Positions 1 to 13,695 of a DNA stretch of 52,762 nucleotides are shown one piece after another. This DNA is from Acanthamoeba lenticulata. Taxonomy: Eukaryota; Discosea; Longamoebia; Acanthamoebidae. A program made the position numbers and the translations under genes. The stretch's first letter is position 1. Every line of letters starts with the position of its first letter. The notes under the pieces are model-generated. The model searched no databases. It worked only from the letters and a program-made list of their open reading frames with translations, and had not been told where the DNA came from. The DNA lies in NCBI GenBank assembly GCA_002179805.1, contig NAVB01001513.1:1-52762 (forward strand). The letters are read 5' to 3'.

Positions 1-2245
1 TGTTCTGGCGCGTCAGCCACAGGAAGCCCGCAGGCTGAGGAGTTGGGCGGGCGAACGGACCATGCGGTAGGCCCGCAGGAAGGTGGCGTCGTCCTCCGGA
101 GACCACAGCGTGCTCCGTCGGCCCTTGCGTCCCCTGCCCGACGGCGCTGATGATGACGACGATGACGAGGGCGCTGCGAAAGTGACGGGCGAGGAAACGG
201 GCGACAAGGCCGGGAAGTGGGACGAGGGCGATTCAAAGGCGAAGCCACTGGATGATGGTGTGGTGGTGGCCGTGCGAGCGAGCAGCAGCTCCCGTTCCTT
301 CTCTTCGCGGCTCTTACGGCCGCGCTTGCGCTTGAGCGGCCGTACATCATCGGATGGCGTCGTTGCTGCCATGGGCCGCTGGTGGGCCGGCGCCTGCGGA
401 CGGTCGCTCTTGGCGCCTCCGGCCTCGGCCAGGTCGAGCGTGTCGTCGAAGGCCTCATGCATGTCAACATGCGAGATGTTGTCATCGGTGGCCACGAGCA
501 TGTCGTCGGCCGCCGCCGCGTCTGTGTCGAGCTCGCCGCCGTCGGCCCCATTGCCGTGGTGATCGTCAAAGAAGTCGTCGTCGGAGGCGTCCAGCGACTC
601 GAGTGACTCGAAGAAGGACCGCTTGCGGGGCCGCTTCGGGCGCGTCGCGCCATTACCCGGTCCTGCCGCGGCCGCCGGTGGGCACGACGTCGAAGACGTG
701 GTGGTGCTTGTGGCGGGCGGAGGGTGGCTGCCACCTTCACGTGCGGCCGCGGCGTGTCGAGACGAGCCGGTCATCGCCGCGAACGGGGCCAGTGGCGACG
801 ACTCCTGCGCCTCGAACATCTGCACGAACCTGTGCCGTACCGCGACCCGCCGCGAGGGTCAGCCGCCGAGCGGCTAGAGCGCTCCGCCGACGCAGAGGGG
901 GAGGGAGTGGAGTGTACCGCTTGCGGTACTTGGCGAGGACGACGTTCTGCTTGAAAATCTGGTGCTCGCGGTCCTTGAGCTCGACAATGAGGCGCATGTT
1001 CTGGTTCATCAGGCTCGCGTTCCGGCGGCGCAGGGCGATGTTCTCCCGCATGAGCTCCACGTTCTCCTGCGCCAGCCCTTCGGTGGCAGCGTCTTTCGGC
1101 GGAGGGGTGGAGCTGTTGTTGGCCGGCGCGACGTCCGACGGCGGCGGCGGTGCCGCTGGCTGGCCCTTTGCTTCGGTGGGCGCAGGAGGCGGCGAGGTCG
1201 GAGCGGTGGCCACCACGGTCGATGCCGATGACGACTCCCGGCTGGTGGGCGCAGGGGTCGTTGGCGTCGGTGTCGGGGCTGGCGTGAGCGCAGCCGAGTC
1301 TGTGGGAGTCACAGAGGACGACGGCAACGAGGGGCTGTCGACCTTCCGTCTCTTGGTCTGGTGCGCTTTCTTGGCCGGCGCCGACGTCGTTGATGTAATC
1401 GGCGCCGAGGGCTTGGCCTCTTCCTCGCACACAGCAGCGAGGCCGGCAGGGTGGGAGGCCGGAGGAACAGACCCAGAGTCTCGCTCCAAAGGTGGAGTCT
1501 TGATCGCGCTAGCCGTCGATTCTGTGGTTGTGGTTGTCGAGGCTGACGTCGGTGCCGTGGCCAATGGAGGCGTCGGTGCTGACGTCACCGAGGGCGCTGG
1601 GGAAGACGAAGAGGAAGAGGAGGAAGAAGAGGAGGAGGAGGAAGAGGACGACGGCAGAGCCTGGCTGGCCGATGACGGTGCTAAAGACGGTTGTGGCGGC
1701 GGAGACAAGCGTTGCTGGGCTAAGTTGGGCGATGAGGGAGGCAGAGTGGCCTGAGGTGGCGCCGCAACCGCCGTGGTCGGCAAGAGTGCGGGCGTCGGTT
1801 GCGGCCTCGGTTGCTGATGCTGCTGCTGTTGTGGCTGCGCCGGCGAAAGCTGCTGATGGTAGCTTGACTGCGGGAGCTGGTGGAGAGATATGCCGTGACC
1901 GTGACCGTGCCCGTACGGCGAACCAGCAAAGCCTTGCTGCTGTTGCTGTTGCGGGGGTGGCTGTTGGTGAAGCGGGTGGTGGGGATATCGCCCGGAGCCC
2001 AGGCCGAGCGGCATATCCGGGTGATGGCCCATACCCATCACACCAGCGCCAAAGCCAAAGCTGGGGAATCCTGCTCGCGCTTGGTGTTGCTGCTGCTGAT
2101 GTTGTGGCTGCGAGTGTGCTGCGAGAGCGGAATGGTGCGCAACGGGCGGAACGTGTTGTTGTTCATGGTGTGGCGGGTGGAGGTGCGTTGTGTACGGAGC
2201 GTGGTGGGAGGGCGATGGCCCGTGAGGAGAGTAGTGTGGGTGCAT
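1..2245 (-). CDS. Myb/SANT-like DNA-binding protein with coiled coil, 3' part off window
   Basis: Probable nuclear transcription regulator. Reading leftwards, the first exon codes a His/Gln/Pro-rich stretch, a run of about 20 Ser codons (near 1590-1655), then a leucine-rich coiled coil (ENVELMRENIALRRRN and onward, near 930-1070). A GT-AG intron at 830-917 joins KYRKR to FVQMFEAQ. The second exon (61-829) has acidic and basic patches and ends in RSTLWSPEDDATFLRAYRM, which is the first helix of a Myb/SANT repeat with its conserved W, acidic cluster and aromatic residue. A likely donor (GTCCGT) starts at 60, so the rest of the Myb repeat lies beyond the window. The first in-frame ATG is at 2245; the frame stays open further upstream without another ATG, so a 5' exon is possible. 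The coiled coil lacks the basic region of a bZIP protein. DNA targets cannot be inferred. Confidence 0.6.
1593..1655 (-). repeat. Poly-Ser codon run in the Myb-like gene
   Basis: Tandem TCC/TCT-type codons on the minus strand (GAGGAAGAG pattern on plus) giving about 20 serines. A coding trinucleotide repeat, probably variable in length between strains. Confidence 0.85.
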
Positions 2246-2895
2246 CTGGAGCGGCGGGCCTCCTCGGCCGCTATGTTGAGTGTCGTTCTGTCTCTGAAGG
2301 AGAGGGTCAGCTAAACGAGCCAAGTTCTTGTTGAGAGGGCGACAAGATTTTGAGGAAGGAGAGGCGACTATGCGAGATTATGTGAGATCAACAGGACACA
2401 CCTCTTCACGCTGCGCATTAGGCTCTTTTGTCGCAAGATCAGGCAGGCTGCCCACTGGACCACTGAAAGGGCTCGTATCCATGCACAAAGCTGCCAACTA
2501 CGCCGTTTTTTTTGTTTGTTTCGCAAGACCGCGATTCTTGTTGGCACCAAAAAAAGCCATAGGCGACGACAAATAACTAACAAAGATTAATAATAATAAA
2601 ACGAATAAATAACTAGAATCCAAATAAGACTACAATCAACTCTCGTCTTTGTTTGCCCTTGGCTGGCAAATGTGTAAATGTAAAGTACAAGGAACTGATC
2701 TGGCGGCAACACCAGGGCTTTTCTTTTGCCAGATCGCGCAGACGGTGTGAAAAAGAAGAGAAAAGAGGAATTTCCAGAAGAAGCGTGTCGACGGCCAGCA
2801 AAGGGCTGGGTGGCACACACGGCAGGGTTGTTGGTGGATCGAAGCGCAGCAAAGCTAAATAAATCGGCAAGTGTCTAAGGCACAGCGCACAAAAA
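2246..2895. other. Intergenic, divergent 5' regions of the Myb-like and RPT3 genes
   Basis: About 650 bp between two divergently transcribed genes. The Myb-side frame stays open up to about 2365 without an ATG, so this part could be 5' untranslated sequence or an upstream exon. The 2510-2650 stretch is AT-rich against the GC-rich exons. No further gene or RNA is recognised. Confidence 0.5.
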
Positions 2896-4465
<1,570 letters not shown>

Positions 4466-5588
4466 TAAAGGACCTGCGAGGAGGCAAGGACGGAAGGAAG
4501 AAAGGAATCAGAGAAAGGAGCAAGATGCCCGCGCGACGTGGTCTCTCTCTTTTGTCCCTCCCTGTTCTTCTGTTGTCCTGCGCTTGAACATATCTCCCTC
4601 TCGTTATTCTCTTCTCTTTCAACCGCTTGTGGCCTTTGGTCTTGTCTCTTGCTGTTCGTCCTTCCATGGCGTCTGCACCCGCGCGCACGTGTAGAGCACG
4701 TAGCCCTTGCTCTCGGCCAACCGGTAAAGAACTCGAGTTCCTGGTGGAGTTCTGCGCTTCGCCTCGACGTTCTGCATGAACGACAGAACGTCGTTCGCAG
4801 TTGGGGCCTCTTCTCAAACACGGATCACAGAACCGTCGTGTGTTCCTGCTCAGTTCGCTCATGGCCTTGACGGATGATCCCGCAGAGCTCTCTCCATCGC
4901 CCTTATCTCTCTCCATTCTCTGTTGAGGATTGAACGCAGAGAGATCCACCACGTGGTGCAGTGTTCGTTCCAGGCCGAGGTTCGCCATGATCCTGAGCTC
5001 CTGCAACAGCGTTCAAACCTGATGGCGGGCGAGGGGATTCTCCACTCCCTTCCCGACCAGAACCATCAAAGGGATCAGGAAATGTTTTGTTTTCCTGCTT
5101 TTTTACTCGTCCTGCTCGACCAGGTTGGCTTGGGCGGCAAGGCCAGCGAAAAGCCCAGCCATTTACGCACTGGCCGTGCGATCCTCATTCGCGTCGCACA
5201 CGTCGAGTTTGCCCTCGTGTGTGTCTTCAGTCATCCCCGTCACTGCCCGCCGCGAGCTGACGCCAGCCAAGCAGCAAAATCCACAGAAATTACACGGCTC
5301 CCGGAGGCTTGGGCGGGACGCGATTGGCGGTGAGCTCCCGGCTGACGTGCTGCGCGGGAGAATGGGCCTCGTGACGGACCAGATGACGGTGGAGATAGGC
5401 GCCACCCCGAGACCACACGCCTGATCTGGTCAGCTGGGTCGGGTACAAAACGCCCAAGGCCGCAGCGTGGTTCAACAACTGCATTTGCACCAACCTCACT
5501 CCTAGGACAGCGAGCAAGCGTCCCCTTCTTCCAACTATCAACCACCTTCTTCCAACGCTTTCTCTCTTCTTCTACAAAAAAGAAAACC
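4466..5588. other. Intergenic region, no gene recognised
   Basis: About 1.1 kb between RPT3 and the first kinase gene. It holds a pyrimidine-rich stretch after the RPT3 stop (4530-4640) and another just before the kinase start (5515-5575). Open frames here, mostly on the minus strand, show no recognisable domain. No RNA gene was seen. Confidence 0.5.
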
Positions 5589-6627
5589 ATGGGCGACCAC
5601 GTGCAGATGATCCGCAAGATTGGCGAGGGCTCGACGGGCGCCGTTTACTACGGCTCGTGCGTGAAGGCCAAGAAGAAGCTTGCCGTCAAGGTCGTCCGCA
5701 AGGTCGACTCGACCAAGGGCCGCCGCACCACCGAGCGCGCTCGCTCGGAGGCGGCTATCATGAGCGAGCTTTCGCACAAGCACATTTGCAAGTGCTACGG
5801 CATCGTCGAGAACCCCGACCACCTCTTCCTCCTGCTCCAGTTTGCCAAGGGCGGCGACCTCCTCGACCGCATTAACAAGCACGGCGCCTTCTCTGAGCGC
5901 GAGGCGCGTCACGTTTTCCAGCAGCTGGTGCTCGCCGTGAGCTACCTCCACAACAAAGGCTACATCCACCGCGACATCAAACCTGAGAACGTCTTCCTCG
6001 ACGAATCGGGCAACGTCCTCCTCGGCGACTTTGGCTTCGCGACGCCCTGGTCCTCCGAGCTGCGCCAGACCGAGTCTGTCGGCACCTTCCCGTACGCCGC
6101 GCCGGAGCTGCTTCTCGGCCACGGCTACGTGGGTCCGGAGGTGGACATCTTTTCTCTCGGCACTGGTATGTCTTTGCTATTTGCTTCGTTTTCATTCTTC
6201 TTGTTCATTCTTTGTCGACAATAAGACTTACCCTCTTGCGCGCGTCTTTACAGTGCTTCTCGCCATGCTTAGCGCCACGATCCCCTTCAAGGCCGACAGC
6301 GAGGAGGAGTCCTTCAAGAAGGTCCAGCTGGGCGACTTCAAGTCCGAAGTGCCCGCGACCGTTTCCGAGTCGGCCCTCGACCTGCTCACGCGCCTGCTCG
6401 ACCCCAACCCGCAGACTCGCATCACCATGACCCAGCTGTGCCTCCACCCGTGGATGAAGATGCGCGCCAAGACGTCCTCCTCCTCGTCGTCGTCGTCGTC
6501 GACCAAGGCGGCCCCGGCCAAGGACTCGTCCAACGGCCCGCTCTCCTTCTTCGCCGCCACCAAGAAGAGGCTCCTGCGCGAGTTCAACTCTACGGCCACG
6601 CCCATCCCAGTTTCCGTGAGCCGGTGA
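5589..6627 (+). CDS. Serine/threonine protein kinase, CAMK/SNF1-like (paralogue 1)
   Basis: Compact protein kinase of 316 aa in two exons (5589-6165 and 6254-6627) with an 88 bp GT-AG intron. The catalytic domain is complete: glycine loop GEGSTGAVYYG, ATP-anchoring Lys in LAVKVV, catalytic loop YIHRDIKPEN, metal-binding DFGFAT, APE as YAAPELL, and the C-lobe ending HPWMKM. HRDIKPEN marks Ser/Thr specificity, and the HPW end is usual in CAMK/SNF1-type kinases. A run of about 10 Ser and a short basic tail follow. There is no regulatory domain, so it may be constitutively active or controlled by partners. The neighbouring kinase at 7525 shares the same intron position and phase and much of the sequence, so the pair is a tandem duplication. 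Substrates are unknown. Confidence 0.93.
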
Positions 6628-7524
6628 ACAGTAGTCCCCCGAGCGGATGACGCAAACGACACGACGACAACGACCCCACACAACCCCTTTTACCAAGCCT
6701 TGCCTCGGTGAGCGTCCCACACGAGCTGTCGACACCACTACCGCCTATTCTTCGGCACTCAGCGGGCACGAGCCGCCATCATCGCGCTCGGTGCTTTTAG
6801 GCTAAGGGGGACCAGGAAGTTGCTCGGCAAGGAGATAGCCGCCAGAACGAGGCGCCTGGACCTTGCACTCGCGGCGGGCACCTACCCGATCAGACGCGAA
6901 ACCAGCACGTTTTTTGCCCGCGTGTATTCTCCAAACGAACGGAAGAGCATTACGCATTGGCCCCGTCGTTAGGCTGGTGCAACTCATCACCTACCATCAA
7001 TGGAAAAAGCCTTTCCTAATTGACATAAAACTACCGAGCATTCCAAGCGAACTTTTCTTTTTCTTGTGGATTACCAAAACAATTCCTAGGTTGTAACCGC
7101 TTGACATGCAACGAGGTCGTCATTTCCGTTGGAGATTTTGGTCTGCTTGGCTAACAACCCGAGAGATCGGCTTCTGGAAAAGGTGAAGCCCTGGGGCCTG
7201 GCAAGTCATGCCTGTTCAAACCATGAAGAACACCTGGTTGACCACGAGTTACCAACCTTCCAACATGGCAACCAACTGGTTGTCGCCTTGGACAGTCTCA
7301 GATGTGTTCATTGAGGGGAAGCGTTACATGAGACCGCCGCCAACGACCTCTCGATTTGGCCTACACCTGCCTAGGGACCGTTTCCTAGTGGAGGTAACAC
7401 CGTATTTATTGCCTCTCGGGCCTTGCTCATTACTCATCCAACTCCTGCCCTGCGTTGACACAAACTGACGCTCCTCCCATAGTCTCTTCTCTCAACTCCT
7501 CTACGCGCAAAACACACCACATAC
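6628..7524. other. Intergenic region between tandem kinase genes
   Basis: About 900 bp between two kinase paralogues. A pyrimidine-rich stretch (7460-7500) leads into the second kinase start. No further coding region or RNA gene is recognised, and no leftover kinase fragment was seen. Confidence 0.5.
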
Positions 7525-8630
7525 ATGTACACCTCCACAGCGATGATGGTCACCGAGACCGTGCCAGTGATGCTGTCCCGCAAGCTGGGGCAGGGCTCGA
7601 GTGCCTCTGTCTACGCTGGCGTGTTGACCTCCACCCGCAAGCGGGTCGCAGTCAAGGTTGTGCGCAAGGACAACTCCCCCGCTGGGCGGTGCAACCTGCA
7701 GCAGGTCCGCAACGAGGCACACATCACGAGCAAGCTCAACCACAAAAACCTGTGCCACTGCGTTGGGACATGGGAAACTGCCGAACACTTCTACGTTTTC
7801 ATGCGCTACGCTCGAGGAGGCGACCTCTGCGACCGCCTGGCCCGCGACGGCCCGCTTTCCGACAGAACAGCCCGCAGGCATTTCCGTGAGCTGCTCTCCG
7901 GCGTCACCCACCTGCACTCCCAGGGCTATGTGCACCGCGACATCAAGCCAGAGAACATCTTCATCGACGAGCTAGGGAGCTTCATGCTTGGCGACTTTGG
8001 CACAGCGACGCGCTGCACAGCGGGGCAAGAGCTGTGTGGAACCGTCGGCACTGCCGGCTACGCCGCCCCAGAGGTGCTGCTCAACATGGCCTACGACGGC
8101 CAGAAAGCCGACGTTTTTTCGCTTGGTGCAGGTACTAGCCTCCATCCTCTTCGCTCCCACCCCTCTTAATATGGAGGAACTGGCTAGGGCGTTGCTTGGC
8201 GTCAGCTTGATCGTCGCCCGCACCACAACACCAGTCCAAAAAAAGGATCGGGCACTTGCTAAATAAGACCGCGTGATCATTCTGTGATTTAGTGCTCATG
8301 GCGATGTTGACGGCGGTAGCCCCCTTCAGCGCCCCTACGGAGCAAGACATGCTCATGAAAGTTTTGACGAGCGAGCTCGAGTTGCCTTCCACGGTGTCCT
8401 TGGAAGCGCGTCACCTCATTCGGTGCATGGTGGAGCCCAACGAAGAGAAGCGCTACACCCTGGCTCAAGTCCTCCAGCACCCGTGGGTCACCGGCGACTT
8501 CCTGCGCGCGGTTTCCTCCACCATGAGGCACATCTTTGACGACTCGGACGATAGCGATGACTACGACGACACTGACGAGGACGAGGATGACGATGACTCC
8601 TCAGGAGATGACGGCCCCGCTCTCGATTAG
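7525..8630 (+). CDS. Serine/threonine protein kinase, CAMK/SNF1-like (paralogue 2), acidic tail
   Basis: Kinase of 314 aa in two exons, 7525-8131 and 8293-8630, around a 161 bp intron. Motifs seen: glycine loop GQGSSASVYAG, where the third glycine is Ala; VAVKVV with the ATP lysine; catalytic loop YVHRDIKPEN; DFGTAT; YAAPEVL; and a C-lobe ending HPWVTG. The tail is almost entirely Asp, Glu and Ser, a low-complexity acidic run. The intron interrupts the protein just before VLMAML, the same place and phase (after the first base of the Val codon) as in the upstream kinase before VLLAML, which shows common descent. ATG at 7525 is the first in frame; the double ATG at 7543 is an alternative. Catalysis looks intact, though the third glycine is the most variable of the loop. 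Role unknown. Confidence 0.92.
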
Positions 8631-8713
8631 AGGCGGAGGCCACCTTTTTGAATGTAAATATTGTTTTACAAAATAGATTATTTATTATGAAAATCAATTG
8701 TATTTTGTGGTTA

Positions 8714-10519
8714 TTATCTCGCCCTCTGGGCAGTTCGTGGAACTTGTCCATGGGGCAAAGCCGGGCAGATCTCCACTTCGGCCGCCACCTCGAGCTGCAA
8801 CAGGTGATACTCACGCAGCAGTCGGTCGTGCTCGTTTTCCACCTCCAAGCCTTGGTCGCTCTCGTCCTCAAGTCCTTCGTCCTCTGCGGCTGCGGATTCC
8901 GCCTGGGCGACCTCTTCGCACCGCCTGTGCTCGCCCACCAGCCAAGGCCAGCACCGTGAGCTCCACGGCCCGTCCACGCCCCAGCGATGTGAGAGGGCGG
9001 GCGTACCGGTCGATCCGCTGCAGAGCGTCGAGGGCTTGCCGCTTGCGGGGGTGGCCGTCGGGCGCGAGCAGGAGGCTGAGGTCGTGTTCGGCCTGAAACG
9101 CGAGCAGCGAGTCGTTAAGCTGCCCGCGAGCCTGGGTGACGCGCTCGCTGAAGCAGGTACATCTTCTTCCGCCGCAGCGCCGCCAGAGCCCCTTCCCTGT
9201 CCTGCACTCCCACAAGACCAGACCACACACCTCCTCATAAGCTCGCTGTCCCGACACATGGGCGGGCGAAGACACTGCCGTACGCCGAGCTGGACGTGGC
9301 GCTTGGCGTGGACGCTCTTGTCCAAGATGCGCCGCTCGAGCATGAGCTGTCGCTTCTCCAGCCATTCTGCGCCGCGGAACGCAAGGAATGTGAGGCATGA
9401 CGTCTTGGCGGGGCTTTGGGTTGGGTTTGGCTGCGTACGCAGGGTCTCGAGCAGGCGGCGCACGTTCTTCTGCACAGAGGGGATGAAGGACGTGGCGAAC
9501 AGGCTGAACGGGCTGTAGAGGATCCCGCGGCGCCGCTGGGCCATGGCCTCGGTCATGCCGGGAAAGAGGAACATGCTTCGCTCTTGGTGCCGCAGGCTGA
9601 CTTCTCGCGCGGGCGACGCCAGGGCCTGAAGACCAGAGGCCGTCGCGTACGTCCCGCAGGCGTGCACCCGCTTCAGGCGCGAAAACGCGGCCAAGTGCCG
9701 CAGGCCTACGTCGGTGATGTTGGTGCCGCAGAGCAGGAGCAGCTCCAGGGAGGCCGGCAGGGTGGACGAGCGCGACAAGACCAGGAGGTCGTCGTCGCCC
9801 ACGGCCACGCAACCGTAGAGCGAGAGCGCGGTCAGACCGGCGACCATCTCGCCGAGCCGCTGGACGTGCAGCCCAGCCGTCAGGCGTGGTGGCAGCACGA
9901 GCCCTGCGATCCCCCCACGTCAGCCGATTGAAGCAACCGCGCGAGAAAGGAGGTCCAACGTACCGCGCAAGTTGACGCAGCGGTGTGCGACAAAGTGGAG
10001 GAAGTGGTCCAGGCCTTCGCCCGACCCGTGGGAGAAGCCGCGGAGGCGCTTCGTCGAGGTGCTGTTGCGTCCGTCTTCCCCCGATCGGCGCCGGTGGGGA
10101 GCGTCGGGCAGGTGGGCAGCAGAGGCCGTCTGGGCGAGGTCCAAGAAGCGCATTTGGGCGCACACGAGGGCCTGAAAGCGGCGGCTCACCTGCGCCATGA
10201 GCAGTCTGTCCCGGAGGGTTGGCAGCCGCTCGATGATCTCCCACCACAGCTCGTTGGCCATCTCAGGCAGCGGCTGGGCGGTCGTTGATGGCATAGTGGA
10301 GGAAGAAGAGGAGGAAGAAGTTGTTGAGGGCAATGGGATGAACGCAGTTGAAGAGGGTATGAAGCTTCGTGAGGAGCCAGCCAGGGCTGGCGAGAAGGTT
10401 TGCCAACCGCTCGCCGTCGTGCATGGTGTGAAAGTGGAGGAGGAAGAGCCAGAAAGGGAACGCGGGGGAGTGGGAGACGGAGGCGGAGAGACGAGCGGTG
10501 GAAGCTGGATATGAAGCAT
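8714..10519 (-). CDS. F-box protein with leucine-rich-repeat-like region
   Basis: Likely substrate-recognition subunit of an SCF ubiquitin ligase. The F-box is PLPEMANELWWEIIERLPTL followed by a second helix (LLMAQVSRRFQALV), near 10170-10275. After the first intron come leucine-rich repeats of the AMN1/F-box type (LTALSLYGC, LELLLLCGTNITDVGLRHL), then a basic region and an acidic, helical C-terminus (HDRLLREYHLLQLEVAAEV). Introns fitting frame and consensus are 9904-9963, 9367-9438, 9148-9275 and 8925-9006. With these the protein is 487 aa and the frame closes exactly; the third intron's donor is the least certain. A start at 10294 (MPSTTAQPLPEM) is an alternative that drops a Ser/Pro-rich leader. 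The target is unknown. Confidence 0.8.
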
Positions 10520-10864
10520 TCCGGTGGAGTCAAGTTGAGGAAGCTGTTGGGCGTGCGGTGGTTATACTTGAACGTTGAGGCTCGAGACAAAGACAAGGGG
10601 CACACCTAACGTTCATCCTCGCCCATAGGCCCCGTGCTGGAAGCGATGCGCCGCCTTTGCGAGCATAAGAGCAGGAAGCGAGAGGAAACTTCACTCAGCT
10701 GCGCAACATGTTGCTCCACTTCAGCAACTGCCCTGACAATCCGCCTGGCCACCACCATCTTCGCCCTTGTGGAGCTCGCCCGAGCGCGGTTCGAGTCCCG
10801 CCACAATCGCAAAATGTTTTCAATTCTTTCGTATTTTTTATTTCGTACAAAAAGGAGCGCTGCC
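10520..10864. other. Intergenic region with an isolated B-box-like sequence
   Basis: About 345 bp between the F-box start and the end of the RhoGEF gene. It holds GGTTCGAGTCC near 10789-10799, a perfect match to the Pol III B box, and an AT-rich stretch with T-runs after it (10810-10850). No A box and no acceptor-stem partner can be found upstream, so no intact tRNA is called. Confidence 0.5.
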
Positions 10865-13695
10865 TCACGAGCCTGCGGAAGAAGAAGAGGAGCAGGAAGC
10901 GGTGAACAGCAAAGCAAAATGACAAGAGAAGAAAAAGGGTGGCGAGGGAGGAGTAGTACCCCGGTAGAGCCGCTCTCTGGTGGTGTGGATGACCTGCATC
11001 CACTCTTCTTTTTCCTTAGCCGAGCGTGCGGCCATGAGATATGTATACTTGAAGCTCTTGATTTGGAACACATGTTCTCCATCTAGAACAACAAGAAGAA
11101 AGAAGCAACATGAGTCGGCTGCGGCGAAACACAGAGGACAAAGACAAGCCTGGTGAAACGCACAGGATTCGGGCAGGCCTACGACGGCCTGGATCTTCCA
11201 CAGCTCCTCGACCTCCTTGACCTTGAGCGTGGGGCCCGTCGCGCCCTGCTGTGGCTTGGACGACAGGCCGCCGCCGCCGCCACTGCTATGGAGGCCGCCG
11301 TTGCGTTGAGGCCTGGGCGACACCGCCGTAGGGGACTCGACCGAGATCGTCTGGCGGTGGCGCCGGCCCGACCCAGGCCCCGAGTCGTTGGTGTTGCCGT
11401 CCGCCGACGGCGGCGACGGCGTGTGGGCCCGATTCGTGCCGCTGGACCGGAGGGTCATGATGCTGCCCCGCGTGCCGCGCGGGGAGAGGAACGGCGGCGC
11501 GTCCGCGGCGTCGCGGCTCTCGCGTCGCGGGAGGAAGTTGCTCCACTCGGACAGATTGATGGAGTGGCGGAAGGACCGCGTGCGCGACTCGGAGGTCACC
11601 GGCGCGGCGGACTGGCCCGCCGAGGGCGAGGACGAGGGCGACAGCCCCGGCGGCGACTGGGGCTGGAGCGCCGAGCACAGCACGAGGAGGTCGTTGAACA
11701 GCACCACCCGCCGATCTGCATGGCCAAGCATGGAGAGTGTGAGGTGAGCCCACATCAAGGGAGAGGGCCCCTAGGGGGAGTCTCCAGGAGCACCTCGGCC
11801 TCGCTTGTTGGTGGAGGGCTTCTTCATGATGACGTTGCCGCCCATGTTCTTCTCGCGCTTGATCAACAGGGCGTCGCCCTCGCACACGAAGCGGCGGCGC
11901 TTCTTGGAGTCGGCCAGGAGCGGGTTCCTGTCGCCCTCGTTGATCGGCCGGAAGGGCGAGCCCTTGCGCGCAGCCGACGGCCCGCCCGACGAAGACGCGG
12001 AAGGGAACACGAAGCGCGCGTAGAGCCGGTCCACGTAGTCCGCATTCTCGGCGTCACGCTTCTGCTCGTTAAAGTACGACGTCATGTCCCTCATCTTTTG
12101 CACCGCCTTACTGCACACGTCATCAACATTTCATTTGAATCATTTTAAATACAATAAAAACAAAAACAAAATCTAAGAATGATCGATCAAGAACGTTACC
12201 TGAGCTTGCGGTAGGTTGGGTTGCCTTTGGACGTTTTCCGCATGAGGTCGGCCAGGAGCAGCACGTATCGCGGGATGCGCTGGATGGGCTGTCGTGGGAG
12301 GAGGAGTCAAATACTTCATAGAGGGAGGCAATGGGGGAAGATGGTGTCTGGTCTCTCGGAACCAACCTGGATGAGGAAGGAGGGCAGATCCTGGTACTCG
12401 CATTCCTCATTCGCCTCACACTGCACTCGCGTGGCCACGACATTGTCGTTGACGTGAGAAAAAGAACGAAGGCCATAAAAGCGCGAAGCTTTGGGCGAGG
12501 AGGAGGGGACCTTGGCGATAAACTTGCCAAAAGGCTGGTTTTCGGCCTTGCACCGCTTGAGCGTGCTGATGGAGGTGTCGTAGTTGTTGATGTAGGTCGT
12601 GTACAGGTCGAAGAAGGCCGTTTGCTCAAGGAAGATGTCGCCCACGCTGTGGCGCTCGAAGCCGCGGAGGTCACCGATCCGGGACCGAAGCGTTCCCAAG
12701 AAGCGCTGCTGACCCTCGTAGATCTTGCCGGCCACGGAGAAGATGGTCTCGACGTCGTTCTTGTCGAGCAGCGGCGACTTGCGCTCCTCGAGCATGAGGA
12801 GCGGGTAGTAGAACGAGTTGCACACGATCGACAGTGCGCGCACGTAGTTCTCCTCCGTCTTGAGCAGCTCGTTGGCGATCAGCAGTTTCTTGCGCAGGCG
12901 CCGGGCCAGCTGCCGCCGCCAGGCCGACTGCAGGAGCACCACCTTTCGCAGCTTGACCGGGTCGGCCTGGTCGGACTCTTCCCACATGTGCGACCACGTC
13001 TGCTTCTTCTTGTAGTGGCCCACCGACGACCCTCTGTACCCCACAACAACCAGTGCGCGCGTGACAGTGTGGCGCCGTGTCGACACAATGAGCAGGAACG
13101 AGGAGCTAAGAAGGGGCCGCACCTGATGCCGGAGCGCAGGAACCGCAGCATGCTCTTCTTCGACTGGGTATCCTTGCGTGGCGAGGTGGATCCACCCGTG
13201 GAGGCATTGCCTGCCCGCACCAAGATGGACCATGTCACAAACACGCGTTTACAAGGTGGAGCACGAGTGGCAAAGAGAGGTACCGTTGCTGCTGAAGGCC
13301 TCGTCGCTCTTCTTGGCAGGTTCTTTGGAGCGCGGGCTGCGTCCGGCTTCTTTTTTGTCGCTCTTCCCCTTGCCTTTGCGTTCCTTCTTCGTCGTTTTCT
13401 TCGTCGCTTTCGTTCTTTTGTCTCTTTTCTCCTTCCCTCGGAGGCCACCTTCGTCTTCGCTTTCGTCACCCTCTAGGACGAGTTCGTCCTCCTCTTCTGT
13501 GTCTTTGTCGGCGTTGGAGCTGCGAGGCGAGGCGCTGTCGAGCACCTGCAGGGTGTCCTCTATCCGGCTCACCACCTCCCAGGCGTCGTCCTCGCTCTCG
13601 GAAGACGACGAATCCGCCTCCATAAGTGCTGTTTTCTGCCACTTCTCTCCATTCAATCGAATCTCAATCCTCTCCGGCTTTCGCTGAGTCTCCAT
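10865..13695 (-). CDS. RhoGEF with DH and PH domains
   Basis: Guanine-nucleotide exchange factor for Rho/Rac GTPases, acting at the membrane on the actin cytoskeleton. Predicted exons: 13695-13284, 13210-13123, 13033-12367, 12288-12200, 12110-11794, 11715-11164, 11082-10960 and 10872-10865, giving 751 aa with the frame closing exactly. The N-terminus is acidic, then Lys-rich. The DH domain runs from NELLKTEENYVRALSIV through the signature PIQRIPRYVLLLADLMRKT. The PH domain starts around RRFVCEGDALLIKREKN, continues with RRVVLFNDLLVL, holds a long Ser-rich insertion, and closes with VFQIKSFKYTYLMAARS and KEKEEWMQVI, which includes the conserved Trp helix. The last intron (87 bp) has no stop in frame, so spliced and unspliced messages stop at the same TGA. 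GTPase specificity cannot be read from sequence. Confidence 0.88.

Noticed and set aside
354..1754. 466-codon open frame on the plus strand
   Set aside because: Antisense shadow of the Myb-like gene; its Glu run is the complement of the poly-Ser tract.
10780..10812. Possible tRNA gene: perfect B box GGTTCGAGTCC followed by T-runs
   Set aside because: No A box, no anticodon arm and no 5' partner for CAATCGC within reach; the T-stem also mispairs. A chance match or decayed fragment is more likely.
10606..10864. Extra C-terminal exon of the RhoGEF (frame with LLFVRNKKYERIENIL)
   Set aside because: It needs a different acceptor 15 bp downstream and uses AT-rich sequence; both the spliced and unspliced frames stop at 10865-10867.
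12331..13476. 381-codon open frame on the plus strand
   Set aside because: Antisense shadow of the RhoGEF DH exons, without domain or splice support.
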